Assembly: GCA_016201065.1 (NCBI GenBank)
Contig: JACQDL010000035.1
Location: forward strand, 1-64,000
Direction of reading: 5' to 3'
From: Actinomycetota bacterium
GTDB taxonomy: Bacteria > Actinomycetota > Actinomycetes > Mycobacteriales > JACQDL01
DNA: 64,000 nucleotides
Shown piece after piece: positions 40,119-46,794 of the stretch. The position numbers were made by a program, and so were the translations under genes. How positions within the stretch are numbered: the stretch's first letter is position 1; every line of letters begins with the position of its first letter. Below the pieces are notes generated by a model. The model was not told the origin of the DNA and made no database searches. It worked only from the letters and a program-made list of their open reading frames with translations.

Positions 40119-41213
40119 CTACTGCTCCAGGAGGAACTCGTCGATCGGGAACCCCACGTGTCGCGGATCGACCGACAGGAACCCGAGCACGGTGTCGCCG
40201 GGCGCAAGCTCGGTCGAGTTGTGCACGACCGGGCCGCGTCCCAGCACACGGACGTGCCAATCGTCCTGGACGATGAGGTTGACCTCCTGGCCACCGGCCG
40301 CGACGGCGTCGATCGACAGGAGCGGGCGGCGCTCGATCTTCACCCGGCCCACCGTCACGATCCGGGTCTTCCCCGAGGCACTGACCGCGGTGACCTTGCT
40401 CCCGGAGCGCAGCTCCGTCAGGTACGCCGTGCGCCCGTTCTCGGCGAAGGTGTACGACATCACCGCACCCGCGTTCACCCGGAACGGTCGGGTCGGCATG
40501 TAGGGGAGCGGATGGGTCTCGCTGACGCAGAGGATCATGCCCAGGGCGTGCGAGCCGACCAGGATGCCCTCGTCCTTGCCGAGGTAGCTGCACGTGTCGA
40601 TGCAGGCCCGGTCGCCCATGCCGACGTGGCTCACCTTCGTGATCCGCAGGTCCTCCAGCGCCAGGTCCTCGCCGCGGACCGCCGTCGCCTCCTTGAGCTT
40701 GGCAACGTCGCCCAGCTTCGTCGGGGCCAGCAGCACTCCGGTCGCCCCCCGTTCCAGCACGCCGAAGACGATCTGCGCCTCCTCGACATCGGCGGCCACG
40801 GTGATGATCTCGCCGCAGTCGCGCGCGCCGGCCGCGAGGACGATCTCGAGAGGGATCTTGGTCGGGTCCTGGAAGCGCAGCACGGTCACCGGGACCTCGC
40901 GGACCGTGCGGCAGGCCAGGTCGAGAGTCTCGGCATCGACGACATCCACGTACCGGCCGACGACGACGGCCTTGGGCAGGCAGGCCGCATCGGCGAGCGG
41001 CGTCGACGCGGGCAGCAGCACGATGTCGGCGGCGCCCGCGTCGGTAGGCACGTCGTGGCCCTGGAACAGAACCCTGGTCACCGTGGGCGGCATGGCCGCG
41101 AGGTCAGCCGGGTGGTCGCTGAGCACGGCGTCCACGCGCTGGTGGATCGCGGCCTCCAGCAGCGCCTCCTTCATCCCGTTGCATCGGCGGACGTCGATCC
41201 AGCAGCGTTTCAT
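40119..41213 (-). CDS. 3-dehydroquinate synthase II family (GriH-like)
   Basis: 364 residues of the archaeal-type DHQ synthase II/GriH family. Features include WIDVRRC at the start, EGILVGSHALGMILCVSE, RPFRVNAGAVMSYTF and a KVTAVSASGKTRIVTVGRVKIE region, all typical. With a GriI-type aldolase encoded just upstream, the pair matches GriI/GriH of grixazone, which make 3-amino-4-hydroxybenzoate from aspartate semialdehyde and dihydroxyacetone phosphate. GriH closes and aromatises the C7 amino-keto product. ATG 41213 has AAGGAG at good distance. Members of this family can instead make dehydroquinate in archaea, but that would be odd in an actinomycete. Confidence 0.88.
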   Translation of the reverse strand: MKRCWIDVRRCNGMKEALLEAAIHQRVDAVLSDHPADLAAMPPTVTRVLFQGHDVPTDAGAADIVLLPASTPLADAACLPKAVVVGRYVDVVDAETLDLACRTVREVPVTVLRFQDPTKIPLEIVLAAGARDCGEIITVAADVEEAQIVFGVLERGATGVLLAPTKLGDVAKLKEATAVRGEDLALEDLRITKVSHVGMGDRACIDTCSYLGKDEGILVGSHALGMILCVSETHPLPYMPTRPFRVNAGAVMSYTFAENGRTAYLTELRSGSKVTAVSASGKTRIVTVGRVKIERRPLLSIDAVAAGGQEVNLIVQDDWHVRVLGRGPVVHNSTELAPGDTVLGFLSVDPRHVGFPIDEFLLEQ

Positions 41214-41251
41214 CGGGGCTCCTTGCGCGGCTAGGCGGGACTGCGGTCGGA

Positions 41252-42082
41252 CTACCACGGGCCGCGACTCCCGGCCTCGGCCAGCTGCGCCGCGAGGGCT
41301 CTGGGTGACGGTGGCACGCCGTGGATCCGCTCTGACACCAGGCGGGCGGCCTCGCCCGGGTCTGGCGCCTGGAAGATGGTGCGTCCCATGGCCACTCCGG
41401 CGGCGCCTGCGGCGAGCACGTCGTCGACGTAGGACAACACCTCGGAGGCGGTCCGCCGAGGTGGGCCGCCGGCGGCGAGGACCGGGATCGGACAGGCGCT
41501 GACGATGTCCGCCATCTCGGCCACCGTGTCCGCATCCACCGTCTTTACCAGGTCGGCGCCCAGGTCGGCGGCCAGCGTCACGGCGTGAGCCACGAGCGCG
41601 GCGTCGTGCTGGTTGACGATCGCGGGGCCGCGCGGGTAGACCATCGCGAGCAGCGGGACGTTCCAGCGGTCGCAGGCGTCCGCGACCGCCGCCAGGTCCG
41701 CGATCTGCACCTGCTCCTGGGGTGAACCCAGGTTGACGTGCATGCTCACCGCGTCGGCACCGAGCCGCAGGGCCTCGTCCACGCTCGCGACGAGGTACTT
41801 GGCGTCAGGATCGACGGCATGCCGCGTGCTCGCGCTGAGGTGCACGAACAGCGCCATCGAGGTGAACCACGCCGGGTCCATGTGTCGCAGCCTGCCCTTG
41901 TGCACCACGATCCCGTCCACCCCGTTACCGACCAGCCGGGCAACCGTGTGCTCGTGGCGTCCGCGGAACGTCGGGCCGTCGGTCACCGAATGGTCGAGGG
42001 GCACGATGAGCATGCGGCCGTCATCGTGCCGCGACAGTCTGCTCAGCCGCATGCCCCGCGCGAACGAGAGGCTTGGCGGCAT
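41252..42082 (-). CDS. DhnA-type class I aldolase (GriI-like)
   Basis: 276-residue TIM-barrel aldolase of the DeoC/LacD/FbaB (DhnA) superfamily: MLIVPLDHSVTDGP at the first strand, GVDGIVVHKG, SMHVNLGS, MVYPRGP, DLVKTVDADT carrying the Schiff-base Lys region, and AAGGPPR as phosphate site. The closest functional type is GriI or archaeal ADH synthase, joining aspartate semialdehyde to a triose or ketose phosphate. ATG 42082 follows AAGGAG. First gene of the leftward operon; its promoter contains two GAGTA-N5-TACTC palindromes. Confidence 0.88.
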   Translation of the reverse strand: MPPSLSFARGMRLSRLSRHDDGRMLIVPLDHSVTDGPTFRGRHEHTVARLVGNGVDGIVVHKGRLRHMDPAWFTSMALFVHLSASTRHAVDPDAKYLVASVDEALRLGADAVSMHVNLGSPQEQVQIADLAAVADACDRWNVPLLAMVYPRGPAIVNQHDAALVAHAVTLAADLGADLVKTVDADTVAEMADIVSACPIPVLAAGGPPRRTASEVLSYVDDVLAAGAAGVAMGRTIFQAPDPGEAARLVSERIHGVPPSPRALAAQLAEAGSRGPW

Positions 42083-42139
42083 TCCTGACTCCTTCCGAGG
42101 ATTCCGCACCAGCCTGTCAGCACCCGCCGGGCGTGGCAT

Positions 42140-42154
42140 GAGCAGCGGCTACTC
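42140..42154. promoter_or_regulatory. Palindromic operator GAGCA-N5-TACTC
   Basis: GAGCAGCGGCTACTC, one mismatch from the perfect GAGTA-N5-TACTC found at 42183, 62157 and 62250. Lies in the divergent promoter region of the second cluster, 58 bp before the aldolase start. Confidence 0.6.
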
Positions 42155-42182
42155 AGACCCGGCCGGAGCCCGTGCTCGGGTT

Positions 42183-42197
42183 GAGTAGGGATTACTC
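42183..42197. promoter_or_regulatory. Palindromic operator GAGTA-N5-TACTC
   Basis: GAGTAGGGATTACTC, perfect arms, 43 bp from the partner site. Placed between the aldolase start (42082, leftward) and the RGP-like gene (42295, rightward), so one regulator could control both operons. Confidence 0.7.
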
Positions 42198-42294
42198 GCG
42201 CGGGCAGTGGAATGTGGCGACGAGAGTGGGGCGGACACTTTCGACCGCGCGGGGAGTCCGGTGCGCAGCCTTCGACTCGAGACGGGACATCCGC

Positions 42295-43422
42295 ATGACA
42301 GCGAGCACCGCGATCGTCACGACGACGGTCAACACGCCGCACTTCCTGGCGGGCTACCTGGAGCAGTTCGCTGAGCGTAGCCACGGTGAGGTGTCCTTCG
42401 TCGTGGTGGGCGACAAGAGGAGCCCGCCGGACACCCGTGAATGGCTGAGCAAGCAGGAATGGGGGGACGCCGCGTGGACGTATCTCGACGTCCAGGACCA
42501 AGAGCGGTGGCACGAACGCTTTCCGGCGCTGGACCGACTCCTGCCGTGGAACACCATCCAGCGGCGCAACCTCGGCTATGTGTGTGCGGCCGAGCAGGGC
42601 GCCCAGACGATCATCACGATTGACGACGACAATTTTGTCACGGGCGACGATTTCCTCGCCGGTCACGGCATCGTCGGCCAGCGCCTCACCGTGGACTGTG
42701 TCGGGTCGGACGACGGCTGGGCGAACGTCTGCGCCGTCCTGGAGACCGACGGGGGACCGGTGGTGCACCGCGGCTTCCCGCTCAGCCGGCGGCACTCCCG
42801 CGCCCGCTGGCAGACCGTCAGCCGGACCGGCCGGATCGCCGTCAACGCGGGATTCTGGCTGGGCGAACCGGACGTGGACGCGGTCAGCCGCATCGCGAAC
42901 CCTACGCAGGTGCTCGGCGTCGCCCCCGGGACGACCACACCCCTGGGTCTGGCCAAGGGCACCTGGTGCCCGTTCAACTCGCAGAACACCGCGTTCGCCG
43001 TGGACCTGCTGCCGGCCGCATATCTCGTGGTGATGGGCGCGGAGTACCGGGGGATGCGCATCGACCGCTACGACGACATCTGGATGTCGTACTTCGTCCG
43101 CGCCATCGCCGACCACCTCGACGATCTCGTGGTCTACGGCCGGCCGCTGGTGCACCAGGAGCGCAACGCGCACGACCTGCTCGGGAACCTGCGCGGTGAA
43201 CTGCCGGGGATGATCCTCACGGACTCCCTGGTCGAGGTGCTGCGCGATGTGCGGTTCGGCTCGACGACCTACGCCGAGTGTTACCGCGAGCTCATCGACG
43301 CCCTCGGGGTGGCCTTCACGCGCACCGGTACCGCGGACGTCGACCGGCGGTTCTGGTGCGACGTGCTCAACTCCATGGCGCTGTGGGCGGACCTCTGCGC
43401 GCAGGTCCTCCCCGCGACATGA
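42295..43422 (+). CDS. Reversibly glycosylated polypeptide / UDP-arabinopyranose mutase-like (GT75)
   Basis: 375 residues resembling plant RGP proteins and their bacterial relatives. GT-A-like motif TIDDDNF (the DDD metal site), a surrounding GYVCAAEQGAQ helix, GFPLSRR, GFWLGEPDVDAVSR, GTWCPFNSQNTAF and RYDDIWMSYFVRAIADHL parallel conserved RGP blocks. RGPs interconvert furanose and pyranose forms of UDP-sugars or self-glycosylate. In this cluster it may rearrange a nucleotide-bound heptose or pentose. ATG 42295 lacks a strong ribosome site. Heads the rightward operon and overlaps the next gene by ATGA. Confidence 0.75.
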   Translation: MTASTAIVTTTVNTPHFLAGYLEQFAERSHGEVSFVVVGDKRSPPDTREWLSKQEWGDAAWTYLDVQDQERWHERFPALDRLLPWNTIQRRNLGYVCAAEQGAQTIITIDDDNFVTGDDFLAGHGIVGQRLTVDCVGSDDGWANVCAVLETDGGPVVHRGFPLSRRHSRARWQTVSRTGRIAVNAGFWLGEPDVDAVSRIANPTQVLGVAPGTTTPLGLAKGTWCPFNSQNTAFAVDLLPAAYLVVMGAEYRGMRIDRYDDIWMSYFVRAIADHLDDLVVYGRPLVHQERNAHDLLGNLRGELPGMILTDSLVEVLRDVRFGSTTYAECYRELIDALGVAFTRTGTADVDRRFWCDVLNSMALWADLCAQVLPAT

Positions 43423-45053
43423 CGCCGATCGGAGAGTCTGCGGCCGACGTCGTCGTGGTGGGCGCCGGGGCGGCCGGGTGCGTGCTCGCCGCCAGGCTCG
43501 TCGTCGCCGGCCGCACCGTGCTGCTGTTGGAATCAGGCGCCGACAGCGACGCACTGGAGAACCGGCTGAGCACGCCCGGCACCCTGGATCCGTCGGCGGA
43601 CTGGGGCCTCGTCGCCGAGGTCGTCGGTACGGGCACCCGCGTCCGGTTGCCCCGCGTCCGCGCCGTGGGCGGCACGTCGCTGCTCCAGGGCGGGATCGCA
43701 CTGCGTGGTCTGCCCGCCGACCACGACCGGTGGGGCGCGGTGGCCGGCCCGCAGTGGAGCCACCAGGGGCAGCTGCCGTTCCTGCGCCGCCTCGAACACG
43801 ACGAGGACGCGACGTCGCCGTCGCACGGCACCGGCGGGCCGGTGCGGATCCGCCGCGCCCGGCCGGACGAGCACCAGCCGCTGCACCGGGCTTTCCTCGA
43901 CGGCTGCGCCGAACTCGACCTGCCCTGGTGCGACGATCTCAACAGCCAGGTGACCACCGGATTCGGGCTGATGCCGTTGGCACGCCACGGCACCCGGAAG
44001 GTCACCGCCCGGTCGGCGTACCTGACCCCGCACCGGCACGACCCGCGGCTGCGGATCCGGCCTGGGACGCACGTGGTGCAGGTACGGACGCGCGGCTGCG
44101 GTGTGCACGCGGTCGACACGGTCGACGCGGCCGGCAGGCCGCACACCTACGAGGCCGGCACCGTGGTCCTCGCGGCCGGCGCGGTGGGGTCCCCGCTAGT
44201 GCTGATGCGTAGCGGAATCGGTGATCCGGAGGCACTGCGCGCCGCCGGGCGCCCGGTTCGCCATGCCCTGCCCGGGGTGGGGTGCGGCGTGCGGGACCAC
44301 CCCGCGACCTGGACAACGTTCTCCCTCGACGAGGCGGGCCGCGGCCCGGACCCCCTGTGGTTCCAGGTCATGCTGCGCCACTTCCGTGCCGAGCCCACGG
44401 ACCAGGGGGCGCCAGGCGCCGCCGCAGGAGACTCAACCCGAGGAGACGCAGCGCCGGGCGGTCTGCCGGACTTCGCCGTCGAGGTCTTCCACGACTTCCG
44501 CCTGCTGCCGTCCGCGACCGCCTACAGGCGCGGGGTCCTGGTCGTGTCGCTCCTGGAGCCGCGCGGCACCGGACGAGTGCGCCTGAGCCGGGACGCCGCG
44601 GACCCGGTGGGCGGGTCGGTGGAGCTGGACTACGGCGACCCCGAGGACGTGGCAGGGCTGCTGGCCGCGACGCTCTTCGGCCACCGGCTGCTCGGCTCGG
44701 AGGCCATCCGCGGGCTCGGGATCGACCGTGCGCAGCTGGTGTCCGTGGCCGGGCACGGCGGCTTCGCGCCCCCGGGCACGCCTCGCTGGTTCGCCCTGCG
44801 CACCCACCGGCCCGGAGCCGACACCATCCGCCGCGCCGCGACCACCAGCCACCACCTGCACGGTGGCTGCCCCATGGGTCCGTCCGACGACCCGCTCGCG
44901 GTGGTGGACGAGCGCTGCGGCGTGCACGGCGTGCCGGGCCTGTACGTGGCCGACGCGAGTGTCATGCCGACCCTGCTGCGCTCCAACACCCATCTGCTGG
45001 CGCTGAGCGTCGGCGAGCGAGTCGCCGCCCTGTTGAGCACGGAAGCGAGGTAG
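43419..45053 (+). CDS. GMC-family FAD-dependent oxidoreductase
   Basis: 544 residues. FAD-binding VVVGAGAAGCVLAARL at the N-terminus, VGGTSLLQGGIALRG (GMC signature 1), VVLAAGAVGSPLVLMRSGIG (signature 2), and the catalytic His pair in HHLHGGCPMG and SNTHLLALS. It oxidises an alcohol, plausibly a sugar or cyclitol hydroxyl, to a carbonyl. ATG 43419 overlaps the RGP-like stop. An internal Ala/Gly-rich insert near residue 335 is variable in the family. Confidence 0.92.
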   Translation: MTPIGESAADVVVVGAGAAGCVLAARLVVAGRTVLLLESGADSDALENRLSTPGTLDPSADWGLVAEVVGTGTRVRLPRVRAVGGTSLLQGGIALRGLPADHDRWGAVAGPQWSHQGQLPFLRRLEHDEDATSPSHGTGGPVRIRRARPDEHQPLHRAFLDGCAELDLPWCDDLNSQVTTGFGLMPLARHGTRKVTARSAYLTPHRHDPRLRIRPGTHVVQVRTRGCGVHAVDTVDAAGRPHTYEAGTVVLAAGAVGSPLVLMRSGIGDPEALRAAGRPVRHALPGVGCGVRDHPATWTTFSLDEAGRGPDPLWFQVMLRHFRAEPTDQGAPGAAAGDSTRGDAAPGGLPDFAVEVFHDFRLLPSATAYRRGVLVVSLLEPRGTGRVRLSRDAADPVGGSVELDYGDPEDVAGLLAATLFGHRLLGSEAIRGLGIDRAQLVSVAGHGGFAPPGTPRWFALRTHRPGADTIRRAATTSHHLHGGCPMGPSDDPLAVVDERCGVHGVPGLYVADASVMPTLLRSNTHLLALSVGERVAALLSTEAR

Positions 45054-45055
45054 AC

Positions 45056-46195
45056 ATGAAGGTTCTGGTAAGCGGTGGCGCCGGGTTCATCGGCTCCCAC
45101 ACGACGGATGCGCTGTTGGCCGCCGGCCACCGGGTCCGGATCCTCGACGCCCTGCTGCCGCCCGTCCACCCCCGGCACCGGCTGCCGTCCTGGGTCCCGA
45201 CGGATGACGTGGAGTGGGTCGACGGCGACGTGCGCGACCCTGACGCGTGGCGGCGTGCGCTGGTTGGGGTGGGCGCGGTCTACCACCTGGCGGCCTACCA
45301 GGACTACCTGACGGACTTCAGCACGTACTTCAGCACGAACACCACGTCCACCGCCCTGCTGTACGAGACGATCGTGGCCGGCCGGCTGCCGGTGCGGAAG
45401 GTGGTGATCGCCTCCAGCCAGGCCGTCTACGGCGAGGGCGCCTACTGGTGCACCCGGTGCACTCATCCCTTGGCCTTCCGGGGCGCTCCGCGTCCGCTGG
45501 CCCAGCTGGAGCAGGGCCGCTGGGACGTCCGGTGTCCGAACTGCGGGCTGCCCATGGAACCGGCCTGCACCGACGAGTCCGCGGTGCGCCCGCACAACTC
45601 CTACGCGGTGTCGAAGTACGCCGGGGAACTGGCCGCGCTGGCCCTCGGCGGCCGGTACGACATCCCCACCGTCGCGATGCGGTACTCGATCGTGCAGGGC
45701 AGCCGGCAGTCGTTCCACAACGCCTACTCGGGCATCCTACGGATCTTCTCGCAACGCCTGGTGGCAGGCCGCCGGCCGGTCCTCTTCGAGGACGGGCAGC
45801 AGATCCGCGACTACGTGTCCGTCCACGACGTGGTCCGCGCGAACCTGTTGGTGCTGGAGTCGCCGCAGGCGGGTGGGCAGGTGTTCAACGTCGGCGGTGA
45901 CCGGAAGGAGACCGTCCGCGAGTACGCGGAACGCATCGCGCGATGCGTCGGCACCGACCTCGGCATCGACGTCCCCGGCCGTTACCGGGCCGGAGACACC
46001 CGGCATGTCTTCTCGTCCGTCGAACGCCTGCGCGCGCTCGGCTGGAAGCCGCACGTGGAGCTGGATGACGTCGTCCGGGAGTACCTCGACTGGGCCGTCG
46101 CGCAACCGGACTTCGGCGACGTCAGCGACGCGGCCGAGATGCACATGCAAACCATCGGCGCGGTCCGGCAGAGCAGGCTGGGAGCAGATGCGTGA
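45056..46195 (+). CDS. SDR sugar epimerase/dehydratase with Cys4 insert
   Basis: 379-residue extended SDR acting on a nucleotide sugar. NAD-binding GGAGFIGS, YHLAAYQ, the catalytic SSQAVYGE and YAVSKYAGE (YxxxK). Between them is an insert with CTRC (Cys132, Cys135) and CPNC (Cys160, Cys163), a likely zinc ribbon not seen in ordinary GalE/RmlB. ATG 45056 follows GAGG. The gene is followed with a 4-base overlap by gmhA, consistent with modification of a heptose nucleotide (oxidation, epimerisation or dehydration). Confidence 0.9.
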   Translation: MKVLVSGGAGFIGSHTTDALLAAGHRVRILDALLPPVHPRHRLPSWVPTDDVEWVDGDVRDPDAWRRALVGVGAVYHLAAYQDYLTDFSTYFSTNTTSTALLYETIVAGRLPVRKVVIASSQAVYGEGAYWCTRCTHPLAFRGAPRPLAQLEQGRWDVRCPNCGLPMEPACTDESAVRPHNSYAVSKYAGELAALALGGRYDIPTVAMRYSIVQGSRQSFHNAYSGILRIFSQRLVAGRRPVLFEDGQQIRDYVSVHDVVRANLLVLESPQAGGQVFNVGGDRKETVREYAERIARCVGTDLGIDVPGRYRAGDTRHVFSSVERLRALGWKPHVELDDVVREYLDWAVAQPDFGDVSDAAEMHMQTIGAVRQSRLGADA

Positions 46196-46794
46196 ACGGT
46201 GACGACACCCACCGCGAGATCGAGCGCTACCTCGGCGAGGTGACCGCGGCCGTCGCGGCGCTCTCGGTCCCCGGCCTGGAACGCGTCTTCCGCCTGGTCG
46301 AGGACGCCTACCGATCGGGGAGGACGATCTTCGTCTGCGGCAACGGCGGCAGCGCCTCCACCGCCTCGCACCTCGTGGTGGACCTGGCCAAGAACACCCG
46401 GCGCTCCGGGGTCGTGCCGGTGCGGGCGCTGTCCCTGGCCGACCACATGGCGGGACTGACCGCGTGGGCCAACGACGTCGACTACTCCGCGGTGTTCTCC
46501 GGCCAGCTGCAGGGCCTGGTCGGTCCGCGGGACGTGGTGGTCGGCTTCACCACGAGCGGCAACTCCGAGAACATCCTCCAGGCGTTCCGGGCCGCGCGCG
46601 ACGCCGACGCGATCACCGTCGCCTTCCTGGGCGCTGACGGGGGTAAGGCGCGCGAGTTGGCGGACGCCTACGTGCTCGCGCCCGGCTCGACCATCGAGCA
46701 GCAGGAGGACCTCCATCTGATGCTGGCACACCTGCTGACCCGGCACATGCGCTGCGTGGTGGCGCGGATCGCCGACCCGGCGGCGGTGCCGTGA
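46192..46794 (+). CDS. gmhA: Sedoheptulose 7-phosphate isomerase (GmhA)
   Basis: 200-residue SIS-domain isomerase converting sedoheptulose 7-phosphate to D-glycero-D-manno-heptose 7-phosphate. CGNGGSASTASHLVVDLAKN binds the phosphate, GFTTSGNSENIL is the second phosphate loop, and the C-terminal IEQQEDLHLMLAHLL supplies the catalytic His. GTG 46192 overlaps the SDR stop. Together with gmhB and the broken hddA it defines a heptose branch of this cluster. Confidence 0.94.
   Translation: MNGDDTHREIERYLGEVTAAVAALSVPGLERVFRLVEDAYRSGRTIFVCGNGGSASTASHLVVDLAKNTRRSGVVPVRALSLADHMAGLTAWANDVDYSAVFSGQLQGLVGPRDVVVGFTTSGNSENILQAFRAARDADAITVAFLGADGGKARELADAYVLAPGSTIEQQEDLHLMLAHLLTRHMRCVVARIADPAAVP

Noticed and set aside
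40119-42082. Rifamycin-type 3-amino-5-hydroxybenzoate pathway
   Set aside because: That pathway uses a DHQ synthase I-like enzyme with kinase, transketolase and PLP partners; here the DHQS II/aldolase pair fits the GriH/GriI route.
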